Assembly (NCBI GenBank): GCA_035308165.1
Contig: DATGHC010000047.1
Location: 7,906-71,905, forward strand
Length of the DNA: 64,000 nucleotides
Origin: DASTCZ01 sp035308165
GTDB taxonomy: Bacteria > Acidobacteriota > Terriglobia > Acidiferrales > UBA7541
Reading direction: 5' to 3'
Position numbers and translations under genes: made by a program. This document shows positions 42,769 through 50,835 of this stretch, in pieces (positions within the stretch are counted from its first letter, which is position 1; the number at the start of each line of letters is the position of its first letter). The notes beneath the pieces are model-generated. The model did no database searches. It saw only the letters and a list, made by a program, of their open reading frames with translations, and was not told the DNA's origin.

Positions 42769-43158
42769 ATGGCACCCGGCACTCAACCCGCTAATCACGA
42801 ACTCTTCGAAAACCTCCGCCTGGAATTGCGCCGCGGCTGCTTAATTCTTGCCGTTCTGGCAGCACTTCGCACTGAGCAGTATGGCTACACGCTGCGCAAG
42901 ATTCTTGAGGAACACGGAATGCCCATGGATGAGAGCACTCTGTATCCATTGCTCCGGCGGCTGGAAAGCCAGGGCTTGCTCAAAAGCCAGTGGCGCGAGG
43001 AAGAAAGAAGGAACAAGCGCTTTTACCGCCTTTCGCCCGAGGGTAGGGCCATGCTCAAGCAGCTGATCGCTGAATGGCAGGGAATTGATTCCTCGTTGAA
43101 TGAAATCTTCAAGGAGACGGAACATGGAGCTAGTCGAACGGTACTTGCAGGCGGTTAA
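42769..43158 (+). CDS. PadR family transcriptional regulator
   Basis: A 129-residue PadR repressor: LRLELRRGCLILAVLAALRTEQYGYTLRKILEEHG, the recognition segment MDESTLYPLLRRLESQGLLKS, the wing WREEERRNKRFYRLSPEGRAML, and a longer C-terminal dimerisation helix than the first PadR in this window. Its last 35 bp overlap the next gene in another frame, so the two form an operon behind the promoter at 42724-42752. Confidence 0.92.
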   Translation: MAPGTQPANHELFENLRLELRRGCLILAVLAALRTEQYGYTLRKILEEHGMPMDESTLYPLLRRLESQGLLKSQWREEERRNKRFYRLSPEGRAMLKQLIAEWQGIDSSLNEIFKETEHGASRTVLAGG

Positions 43159-44188
43159 ATTCTGGCTGCCCAAGGAGCAGCAGGACGACATCGCCGCCGA
43201 GCTCTCCGAAGACCTTCGCTCGCAGATTGAGGAGCAGGAAGGCAAGCTTGGCCGCAGGCTGGACAATGCCGAGATCGGTGCAATTCTAAAGCGCCACGGG
43301 CGTCCTTTGCTGGTGGCGAATCGTTATCTGCCGCAGCAGTTCCTGATCGGGCCGGCGTTGTTCCCCATCTACAAATTTGTATTGAAGATTGTGGCCCTGT
43401 GCTATCTGATTCCATGGCTGCTGGTCTGGTTTGGGTTGATGAGTTTCGATTCGAGTTATCGCGCGGCGCATACTATCGGTGGTGATTTGATTGGTGCTTG
43501 GGGCTCGTTATGGACCACGGCGATCCTGGCATTTGGCGTGGTGACGGCCGTGTTCGCCATCCTGGAAAGGGTGCAGAACAATTCCGGATTTCTGGATAAT
43601 TGGGAGCCAGCCAAATTGCCGCCGGTCCGCAACGCAAAGCAGATTCCACGTTTTCAATCCGTTATGGCAGTGGCGGCAAATATTTTATTCCTGGCGTGGT
43701 GGATCAATGGGAAATGGTCTTTCACGTTCTTTGAAAACTCCGGCGTTCGGATTGTGCTGGCACCCGTGTGGCAGCCCATCTATTGGGCGGTCTTGTTCTT
43801 GAGTTTGGCAACCATAGTACTGTTTTCGGTGAATCTTGCGCGGCCTCAATGGACACTGTCGCGCGCCGCAATCAAAATCGTTCTTGATTGCGCAGGGGCT
43901 GGTGTCTTTTGCTGGTTCCTTAAGGCGCGTGTTCTGGCGGAAATTACGGTCCCGAATCTTTCCTCCGCTCGTGCCGCACATCTGGTAGATACGATCAACA
44001 CGCTCATGGCCAGGGCGTTTCCGTTTGGTATTCTCGCCTGGGCTCTCATCATTCTCCTTGCGGACATCGGGCTTATTTACCGTATCGGGTCCGGCCGCAG
44101 GCAACTGGCGCAAAGTCTGACTGTGATGGCTCTGCTTGCAGGGACGGTCGTCGCGGCTGGAGTGGAAACATTTTGCCGGATGATCTGA
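43124..44188 (+). CDS. PadR-associated multipass membrane protein
   Basis: A 354-residue protein. The N-terminal 60 residues (MELVERYLQAVKFWLPKEQQDDIAAELSEDLRSQIEEQE) match the helical cytoplasmic head common to PadR-linked membrane proteins. Eight or so hydrophobic segments follow, for example FVLKIVALCYLIPWLLVWFGL, TTAILAFGVVTAVFAIL and ILAWALIILLADIGLIYRI. ATG 43124 has AAGGAG seven bases upstream and is better than 43100. Probable target and partner of the PadR regulator in envelope-stress control; function otherwise unknown. Confidence 0.78.
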   Translation: MELVERYLQAVKFWLPKEQQDDIAAELSEDLRSQIEEQEGKLGRRLDNAEIGAILKRHGRPLLVANRYLPQQFLIGPALFPIYKFVLKIVALCYLIPWLLVWFGLMSFDSSYRAAHTIGGDLIGAWGSLWTTAILAFGVVTAVFAILERVQNNSGFLDNWEPAKLPPVRNAKQIPRFQSVMAVAANILFLAWWINGKWSFTFFENSGVRIVLAPVWQPIYWAVLFLSLATIVLFSVNLARPQWTLSRAAIKIVLDCAGAGVFCWFLKARVLAEITVPNLSSARAAHLVDTINTLMARAFPFGILAWALIILLADIGLIYRIGSGRRQLAQSLTVMALLAGTVVAAGVETFCRMI

Positions 44189-44197
44189 CGATCATCC
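44178..44197 (+). terminator. Hairpin at the end of the PadR operon
   Basis: GGATGATC-TGAC-GATCATCC, a perfect 8 bp stem with a 4-base loop that spans the stop codon. No T-tract follows, so it may protect the 3' end rather than terminate. Confidence 0.35.
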
Positions 44198-44359
44198 CAT
44201 CGAGTGTGTTCATCCTCACAGAGGATGGGCCCCACGCTGCTTTCCTAATCAGACTTTCGTAACCAAGGTCTTATTCTTCGCGTCTCTTCTACCGAACGAG
44301 TTTCCATTACACTTAAATCTCTTTGACATCCCGCGCGCCGCGCGATAGAAAGCACCATC

Positions 44360-47272
44360 ATGAAAACACACACACTGCGTCGCAACGCTTTTTCTATATT
44401 GGTTGCAGCCATCCTCAGCGCCGGGTTCGTCTCCGCTCAGACCGCGCCCAGTAAGTCTGCCTCAAAACAAACTCCAGTGGCTTCTAGGGGCACCGCCACG
44501 GCCAAGCTCACCACGCCCAAGGAGGCATTCGGCTTCAACGTGGGCGACGATTTCCAAATGGTGAGCTACACGCAAGCCGAAGCCTATTGGAAGAAGCTGG
44601 CCTCGGAATCTGACCGCATGAAGCTGGTCAGCATTGGTAAGACTGCCGAGGGGCGTGACCAGTGGATGTCCATTATTTCGTCGCCTGCAAATTTGAAGCA
44701 GCTTGCCCATTACAAGGAAATCTCGCAGAAGCTCGCGCACGCCGAGGGGCTGACAGAAGAGCAAGCTCACGCTCTGGCACGAGAAGGCAAGGCCATCATC
44801 TGGATTGACGGCGGCTTGCACGCCTCGGAAACCGTTGGATTCCAGCAACTGGTTGAAACCATCTACCAGTTGGTCAGCCGCACCGACGCGGAGACCATGC
44901 GTTTCCTGAGCGATGACATTATCCTTTGCGTGGCCGCGAATCCGGACGGTTCCGAATTCGTGGCCAACTGGTACAACCGCGAGCCGGATCCCACAAAGAG
45001 GTCCATGGCCGAATTGCCAAAGCTCTACAACAAATATATAGGACACGACGACAACCGCGACTCGTACATGTCCAACATGCCAGAAACTACCAACATGAAC
45101 CGCCAGTTGTTCATCGAGTGGTTCCCGGAAATCATGTACAACCATCATCAGACCGGGCCCGCGGGCGCCATTGTTTTCGTGCCGCCGTTCCGCGATCCTT
45201 TTAATTACAATTTCGATCCGCTCATTCCGCTCGGTATTGAAGCTGTCGGCACCGCTATGCACACTCGCTTGGTTGAGCGCGGCATGGGCGGCTCGGCCAT
45301 GCGTAGCGGCTCCAATTATTCGACTTGGTGGGACGGCGGGCTGCGGACCACAGTTTATTTTCACAACATGATTGGCATCCTCACGGAAATTGTGGGGGGG
45401 CCGAACCCCATGCAAATTCCGCTGGTCGCCGATAAGCAATTGCCGCAAGGCGATTGGCCGCTGCCCGTTGTGCCGCAACTGTGGCATTACCGGCAATCGA
45501 TTGATTACGACTGCGAGCTAAATCGCGCCATCCTCGATTACGGTTCGCACAACCGCGAAACGCTGCTCTTTAACATTTGGCGCATGGGGGAGAATTCCAT
45601 CCAGCGCGGAAATGAAGATCACTGGACGATCACTCCGAAGCGGATTGACGCGCTGCGCGCGGCGACTCCCGCGGGACGAGGAGGCCGCGGGGGCGGCGAA
45701 TTCGCAGGTGGTGATGCACCCCCAGGCGGTGGTGGCGGTGGAGGAGGAGCGCAGGCCGCGCCTGCAGAGCTTTACAACACCATTCTTCACGATCCGAAGA
45801 TGCGCGACCCGCGCGGCTATATCATTCCCGCTGACCAACCCGATTTCGCCACGGCCACGAAATTCGTAAATACATTGCTCAAGAACGGCATCGATGTAAT
45901 GAGAGCAAATTCGGAATTTCAAGTTGCGGGCAAGAGCTATCCTGAAGGTTCATTCGTTATCAAGTGCACCCAGGCCGGCCGTCCATTTATCTTGGACATG
46001 TTCCAGCCGCAAGATCATCCCAACGATTTCCGCTATCCCGGCGGCCCGCCCATTCCTCCCTACGACATCGCGGGCTGGACGCTGGCTTACCAGATGGGAG
46101 TGCAATTCGACCGCGTCCAGGATGGCTTCACCGGGCCATTCGCAAAAGTGAATGGCGTGCAGCCGATGCCCGAGATTGCAGTCGCTACCGTTGCGAAGGC
46201 CGCAGGATATTTTCTGGATCATCGCGTAAACAATTCCTTTATCGTCGTGAACCGTTTGATGAAGGCAGGCTGCGACGTTTACTGGCTGAAAACAAAAGTG
46301 ACGCTTAATGATGAGGACCTGGGCACCGGCGCCATTTGGGTGCCGAGTTGCGCCGCGGGCATACCCATCCTCGAAAAGGGCGCGAAGGAGTTGGGTGTTA
46401 AAGTCACCACGTCAATGCCATCTCCAACTGGCGATGCATTTAAACTCCGGCCCATCCGAATCGGTCTATACGATCAGTACGGCGGAATTATGCCCTCCGG
46501 CTGGACGCGCTGGCTGTTCGAGCAATTTGAGTTTCCTCACGAAGTTGTCTATCCACAGACACTCGACGCTGGAAATCTGAAGGACAAATACGATGTCCTC
46601 GTCTTCACCGATGGCGCTTACCGCGCTCCCGGAGCAGGTGGCCGTGGCGGAGGCGGCGCGGGCGGCGGAGGACGGGGCGGCGCTTCCGCTGGTCCACCGA
46701 TTCCAGATGAATACAAGGCGTGGCAGGGAAGAATTACGCCCGATAAAACTGTCCCGCAACTGAAGGCGTTCCTCGAAGCAGGCCGCTCCATCGTCACCAT
46801 TGGCAGCTCGACCGGCCTGGCCCAACTTCTCGGCGTGCCCGTGACCAATGCGCTCGTCGAAAAGGGCGCCGATGGTAAGGATGTCCCGCTCCCCCGCGAG
46901 AAGTTCTACATTCCCGGCTCGCTCATGCGCGTCACAATCGACAACAACGATCCGCTCGCCTACGGCATGGGCCAAACCGCGGACGTGGATTTCGACAGCA
47001 GCCCCGTCTTCCACATTTCAGAAGACGACAAAGTGAAGCCAACTAATGTTGCCTGGTACGCAGGAAAGGAAACTCTCGATAGCGGTTGGGCGCTAGGACA
47101 GGCCTATCTTGATGGCGGCACGGCCATCGCAGAAGCAACCATCGGGCAGGGGAAAGTGTTCGTGCTCGGCCCGGAAGTAGCTTTCCGGGGCCAGCCCCAC
47201 GGCACATTCAAGCTCTTATTTAATGGGCTGTACTACGGCAGCGCGCAGCCGACATCACTGCCTGCTCATTGA
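44360..47272 (+). CDS. Secreted M14 family zinc carboxypeptidase-like protein
   Basis: A 970-residue exported protein with a signal peptide (residues 1-26, ending VSAQ). A peptidase M14 domain follows (about 65-430), with the zinc HxxE motif in DGGLHASETVG (His154, Glu157) and a further His in MYNHHQTGPAG. AANPDGSEFV and MNMNRQ-like TNMNRQLF support the fold, and a possible general-base Glu is in GILTEIVGG. The C-terminal half (about 480-970) contains a region like the class I glutamine-amidotransferase or beta-galactosidase trimerisation fold, interrupted by two glycine-rich stretches (about 436-470 and 755-780). Acts outside the cytoplasm; peptide substrate unknown. Confidence 0.85.
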   Translation: MKTHTLRRNAFSILVAAILSAGFVSAQTAPSKSASKQTPVASRGTATAKLTTPKEAFGFNVGDDFQMVSYTQAEAYWKKLASESDRMKLVSIGKTAEGRDQWMSIISSPANLKQLAHYKEISQKLAHAEGLTEEQAHALAREGKAIIWIDGGLHASETVGFQQLVETIYQLVSRTDAETMRFLSDDIILCVAANPDGSEFVANWYNREPDPTKRSMAELPKLYNKYIGHDDNRDSYMSNMPETTNMNRQLFIEWFPEIMYNHHQTGPAGAIVFVPPFRDPFNYNFDPLIPLGIEAVGTAMHTRLVERGMGGSAMRSGSNYSTWWDGGLRTTVYFHNMIGILTEIVGGPNPMQIPLVADKQLPQGDWPLPVVPQLWHYRQSIDYDCELNRAILDYGSHNRETLLFNIWRMGENSIQRGNEDHWTITPKRIDALRAATPAGRGGRGGGEFAGGDAPPGGGGGGGGAQAAPAELYNTILHDPKMRDPRGYIIPADQPDFATATKFVNTLLKNGIDVMRANSEFQVAGKSYPEGSFVIKCTQAGRPFILDMFQPQDHPNDFRYPGGPPIPPYDIAGWTLAYQMGVQFDRVQDGFTGPFAKVNGVQPMPEIAVATVAKAAGYFLDHRVNNSFIVVNRLMKAGCDVYWLKTKVTLNDEDLGTGAIWVPSCAAGIPILEKGAKELGVKVTTSMPSPTGDAFKLRPIRIGLYDQYGGIMPSGWTRWLFEQFEFPHEVVYPQTLDAGNLKDKYDVLVFTDGAYRAPGAGGRGGGGAGGGGRGGASAGPPIPDEYKAWQGRITPDKTVPQLKAFLEAGRSIVTIGSSTGLAQLLGVPVTNALVEKGADGKDVPLPREKFYIPGSLMRVTIDNNDPLAYGMGQTADVDFDSSPVFHISEDDKVKPTNVAWYAGKETLDSGWALGQAYLDGGTAIAEATIGQGKVFVLGPEVAFRGQPHGTFKLLFNGLYYGSAQPTSLPAH

Positions 47273-47285
47273 CAATCAATTCACG

Positions 47286-47321
47286 AAAAATGGCGCGGAT
47301 CGCAAGGTCCGCGCCATTTTT
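47286..47321. terminator. Bidirectional intrinsic terminator
   Basis: A 14 bp perfect stem (AAAAATGGCGCGGA paired with its complement, 8-base loop) has an A-run on one side and a T-run on the other, so it can stop transcription from both the M14 peptidase gene and the convergent aminotransferase gene. Confidence 0.9.
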
Positions 47322-47334
47322 ATTCTCTGTATCC

Positions 47335-48678
47335 TTACGCGCGAACTTCGCTGAAAGCCGAATCGAGCAACCTGATCGCTTCGTCTATATCGGCGCGGCC
47401 GATGTTCAACATCGGCGACAGACGAATTACGTTCCCGTAGAGTCCACCCTTGCCAATCAGCAGCCCATGGGCGCGCGTCCTCTCCAACAATTGCGCGGAC
47501 GCTTCCGGAGCGGGCTCCTTCGTCTGGCGGTCCTTCACCAATTCCAGCCCTTGCATCAAGCCCATCCCGCGGACATCGCCAATCAACGTATGCTTATCCT
47601 TCAAGACTTCTAATCTGTCGCGGAAGTATTTCCCCATGGTGTGTGCGTTCTCGAGGAGGTTTTCTTCCTCAATCACCTGAATGGTTGCCCGAGCCGCCAC
47701 GGAGGTAACCGGGTTCCCTCCGAAGGTGGAAATGGTCATGCCCTGAAATGCATTGGCCAATTCCGCGGTGGTGATAGTTGCGCCAATCGGGACTCCATTT
47801 CCGAGTCCCTTTGCGGCGGTAATGATGTCCGGCGTAACTTCCCACTGCTCGATGCCGAACCATTTCTTGCCGGTACGGCCGAATCCGGTCTGCACTTCAT
47901 CGGCAATAAACAATCCGCCATACTTCTTCACAATCTTGAACACAATCTTGAAATATTCGGGCGGGGGAGTGATGAACCCTCCGACGCCCTGAATTGGCTC
48001 GGCAATAAAGGCGGCAATCTGCCCACTGGTCCCGGTCTGGATTAAATTCTCCACATCATTCGCGCAGGCCACTTCACATTCCGGATATTTCAAATGCAGG
48101 GGGCAGCGATAACAATAGGGGTTCACTGCGTGGGCGAATCCCACGCTGACGACGCCCGCCTTGCGCCAGGGCGCCTGCCCGGTCATGCCGCGCGCCAGAG
48201 TTGACCCGCCCGAATAGCCGTGCCGCAGGGCAACCACGTCAAAACTATTGGTCGCCATCCGCGCGAGCAGAATGGCCATCTCATTCGCTTCCGACCCGGA
48301 ATTCGTGAAATAGCTCTTCTGCAGGTGGCCGGGAGTAATTTTCGCCAGTTTCTCCGCCAGGGCGACGACTTGCTCATTGGGATACAGTGTGGAGGTGTGC
48401 TGCAGCTTCCCAACCTGCGTTTGAACCGCGCCCGCAACCTTGGGATTTGCATGCCCAACAGAAATCGTAAGGATGCCCCCGAAGAAATCCAGGTATTTCC
48501 GTCCGTCTAGGTCCCAGACGTATTGCATCGAACCGCGATCGGCCACCAGCGGTTGCTGGTAGAAGTTTGTGACCGCAGGCCAAATGTATTCCTTGTGCTT
48601 GCGGATAACATCCGCACTGCTCATGGCTGCTTCAGGCTTAATTTCAGCAGCCACTTCGGGTCTGGGCGTAGTGGTCAT
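47335..48678 (-). CDS. Class-III PLP-dependent aminotransferase
   Basis: A 447-residue fold-type I aminotransferase. Motifs are YVWDLDGRKYLDFFGGI, YFTNSGSEANEMAILLAR (phosphate-binding), FIAEPIQGVGGFI, LFIADEVQTGFGRTG (the Asp that pairs with the PLP nitrogen) and the PLP-lysine in ITAAKGLGNGVPIG. TFGGNPVTSVAA closes the site. It is most like alanine-glyoxylate/beta-alanine-pyruvate (AGXT2-type) enzymes and not like ornithine aminotransferases. A four-Cys segment (YCYRCPLHLKYPECEVAC) is a recognisable insertion of this subgroup. Exact amino donor unknown. Confidence 0.87.
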   Translation of the reverse strand: MTTTPRPEVAAEIKPEAAMSSADVIRKHKEYIWPAVTNFYQQPLVADRGSMQYVWDLDGRKYLDFFGGILTISVGHANPKVAGAVQTQVGKLQHTSTLYPNEQVVALAEKLAKITPGHLQKSYFTNSGSEANEMAILLARMATNSFDVVALRHGYSGGSTLARGMTGQAPWRKAGVVSVGFAHAVNPYCYRCPLHLKYPECEVACANDVENLIQTGTSGQIAAFIAEPIQGVGGFITPPPEYFKIVFKIVKKYGGLFIADEVQTGFGRTGKKWFGIEQWEVTPDIITAAKGLGNGVPIGATITTAELANAFQGMTISTFGGNPVTSVAARATIQVIEEENLLENAHTMGKYFRDRLEVLKDKHTLIGDVRGMGLMQGLELVKDRQTKEPAPEASAQLLERTRAHGLLIGKGGLYGNVIRLSPMLNIGRADIDEAIRLLDSAFSEVRA

Positions 48679-48807
48679 TTTATTATCCTAAACGATCGGA
48701 CGTGCTAGTGAAGTTTACCGCCCGCGAAAGCAGTCAGGCAAGGAAGTTGGCAAACATTTCGTCCAATTAAAAACCTTCGCCGCCTCCCGCGTCGCCACAA
48801 GCGGGGC

Positions 48808-49287
48808 TTACTTCACCAGATGCACGCCTGCCCCATCTCGCTTTACGGCAATGCCCATTACTTCATAGCGCGCACCTAAAAGCAGTTTCCCCGATCCTAC
48901 AAACGCCCGCGCGGGAAAGTTGCCATGAAAATAGGTCCGGTACACATTGTTGAAATCGCCGTAGAAAGTCACATCCGAGCAGAAAACCTGGACCGACACC
49001 AGATCGTCCATGGCCATCCCGGCGGCTTCGATAGTGTGTTTCACGGAGTCCATCGCCAGTCGTGCTTCTTCTTCCGCGGTCACGCCGGGTTTCCCGGTCT
49101 TTGGATCAAGCCCGACATGACCTGCAACGTAGAGTGTGTCGCCGGCCAGGACGGCTTCGCTAAATGGCGCGGCGGTGATGGCGCTGGATTCACGCGGTAA
49201 CACAATGTACTTCCGATCGTTCGCGGGGGCCTGGCCCAGGGTTTGGCTAAGCAGAATCACTCCCAACAACACGGAGATCAATTTCAT
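48808..49287 (-). CDS. RidA family protein with signal peptide
   Basis: A 159-residue protein: a signal peptide (MKLISVLLGVILLSQTLG) and a RidA/YjgF/UK114 domain (EAVLAGDTLYVAGHVGLDPKTGKPG, MDDLVSVQVFCSDVTFYGDFNNVY, ARAFVGSGKLLLGARYEVMGIAVK). Cytosolic RidA deaminates reactive enamines, but this exported version lacks the usual conserved Arg context (PARAFVG instead of PART.V), so that activity is uncertain. ATG 49287 has GGAGAG upstream; 49335 would place sixteen polar residues before the signal. Confidence 0.85.
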   Translation of the reverse strand: MKLISVLLGVILLSQTLGQAPANDRKYIVLPRESSAITAAPFSEAVLAGDTLYVAGHVGLDPKTGKPGVTAEEEARLAMDSVKHTIEAAGMAMDDLVSVQVFCSDVTFYGDFNNVYRTYFHGNFPARAFVGSGKLLLGARYEVMGIAVKRDGAGVHLVK

Positions 49288-49524
49288 ATACACTCTCCAG
49301 TCTGAAGTTAGTTGCGCCTGAAATCGAGCTTTCAAGCTTCAATCACTGCGGATTGTATACCCGATGGAATTTCTGGAAGCCACCTCCGTCAATTTCGTGG
49401 GTTCAACCGACCACTGCACATCCCAGGTAAGGCGATTTTTGAGACGAGCACGCCCAGAGACGCGCCAACACAATAGAAACTACGGACTGGCTGGGGCCAA
49501 CTCTGTATAATCTCGCTGGTCGAT

Positions 49525-50352
49525 ATGACGAGATTTTGGGGGTGCTTCTGGCGGGCTGTGGGACGTGTCTGGCCGGCGTGTGTTACGCAGGCCCAAGCGG
49601 TTGCCTTTAACATGTTTCTGGCCTTTTTCCCCATGCTCCTGCTGGTTTTGGGTTTCGTCAGCAGCTGGAGCTTTCTGCGCGGCGGAATAGAAATAATGGT
49701 CAACTCTTTGGACCGTTCGATGCCGCCCGGCACGGCTGCTGTTCTTCGGGATTTCCTTGCCGTTCACGCGGTCCATCCTTGGAGTTGGGCTTCTCTCGGC
49801 CTCGTTGGAACCTTGCTCGCCGGCACTCAAATGATGCGTTTGCTCATCGAGGGATTCCATATCGCCCACCGTATTGAACGCCCCGGTGTGTTCGGCCAAA
49901 TTTTTCGCTCCCTCGTTCTCCTGATTGTGGCGCTGGCGCCCACGGTACTGGCTATTGCGCTCACCGTGTTTGGCAAACAATTGCGCGTCACGATGACTCA
50001 GCAATTCGGATATCCCGTAATTATTCGGGTCCTGGTCGCGGTCTCGCTCTCCCTGGTGGCGCTGGTCCTGGCCATGTTCGTCCTTGCAGTGGTGTACAGG
50101 GTAGGAACCCGCGATGTTCGCAATTGGCGCGAAGTGATGCCCGGCGCGATTCTTGCCACGGTGATGTGGTGGGTCGCCAGCTGGCTGTTTGGGGTTTACA
50201 TGCGCCACGTGCCTTACAATCTGGTGTATGGCGGCTTGGCAACGGCCATCGGCCTCATGCTGTGGATGAATTTCACGGCGATTATCATCTTGCTGGGCTC
50301 GGCCTATAACGCAGAATACTGCACGGTCACGAGGAACGGCAGGCCCGCTTGA
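49525..50352 (+). CDS. YihY/BrkB-family membrane protein
   Basis: A 275-residue inner-membrane protein with six hydrophobic segments. The family hallmark is near the N-terminus, QAQAVAFNMFLAFFPMLLLVLGF (usually ALAY.TLLALFPLL). TQMMRLLIEGFHIAHRI, YRVGTRDVRNWREVMPGAILATVMWWVASWLFGVYM and YGGLATAIGLMLWMNFTAIIILLGSAYNAE follow. BrkB/YihY was once annotated as RNase BN; current view is an uncharacterised transporter or envelope protein. Confidence 0.9.
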   Translation: MTRFWGCFWRAVGRVWPACVTQAQAVAFNMFLAFFPMLLLVLGFVSSWSFLRGGIEIMVNSLDRSMPPGTAAVLRDFLAVHAVHPWSWASLGLVGTLLAGTQMMRLLIEGFHIAHRIERPGVFGQIFRSLVLLIVALAPTVLAIALTVFGKQLRVTMTQQFGYPVIIRVLVAVSLSLVALVLAMFVLAVVYRVGTRDVRNWREVMPGAILATVMWWVASWLFGVYMRHVPYNLVYGGLATAIGLMLWMNFTAIIILLGSAYNAEYCTVTRNGRPA

Positions 50353-50409
50353 GTTTTTGCGGCATCGAATGAATCGGTCTTTGGCAGGCTTAAGTATTGG
50401 CCGCTTGCT

Positions 50410-50652
50410 ATGCACGAGATTCACGTGGAATGTTATTCCGGTTATCGCGCCGAGGAGCGCCCGTTGCGGTTCACTGTTGGCGGCCGCACGCTGGAAATCA
50501 CAAATATTGATGACCGCTGGTATTCACCCGACGCAACCCATTTCCGTGTTACCGCTTCCGATGGAAATGTTTACGTCCTCCGGTACGACAACGGACAGAC
50601 TTCCTGGACTTTGGACGCCTTTCGCTCCGCGGCCCACGCCAAACTTAAGTAA
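50410..50652 (+). CDS. Small conserved-looking protein of unknown function
   Basis: An 80-residue soluble protein rich in beta-strand pattern (HVECYSGYRAEERPLRFTVGGRTLEITNIDDRWYSPDATHFRV...GNVYVLRYD). The arrangement, with a short beta-barrel-like core containing R-P-L-R-F and D-R-W, resembles small DUF6504-like proteins common near other genes, but I cannot confirm the family. It starts 57 bp after the BrkB-like gene. Function unknown. Confidence 0.6.
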   Translation: MHEIHVECYSGYRAEERPLRFTVGGRTLEITNIDDRWYSPDATHFRVTASDGNVYVLRYDNGQTSWTLDAFRSAAHAKLK

Positions 50653-50835
50653 AGCTCCTTGCAAAGTCTCCGAAAATACAGGGGACGGTCAGGGTAATGT
50701 GTGCTCGAAAGAACAACCGTCGAAAGCCGCGCAACTTTGCTTCCCTCGAAGGGTTAAAGTACCTATGTAGAGTTGAATTTGCGCAATCAGTCCAGCGCTG
50801 CTCGAATGGATGTAGAAGGTCCCCGGAGGAAGTCT

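Noticed and set aside
44462..45496. Long minus-strand open frame (344 codons)
   Set aside because: Antisense to the conserved M14 peptidase domain with no ribosome binding site or family resemblance.
50420..50437. A second CACGTG-centred palindrome considered as parS
   Set aside because: About four of the 16 parS positions differ and it lies inside a coding gene; unlike 10217-10238 it has no extended symmetry.
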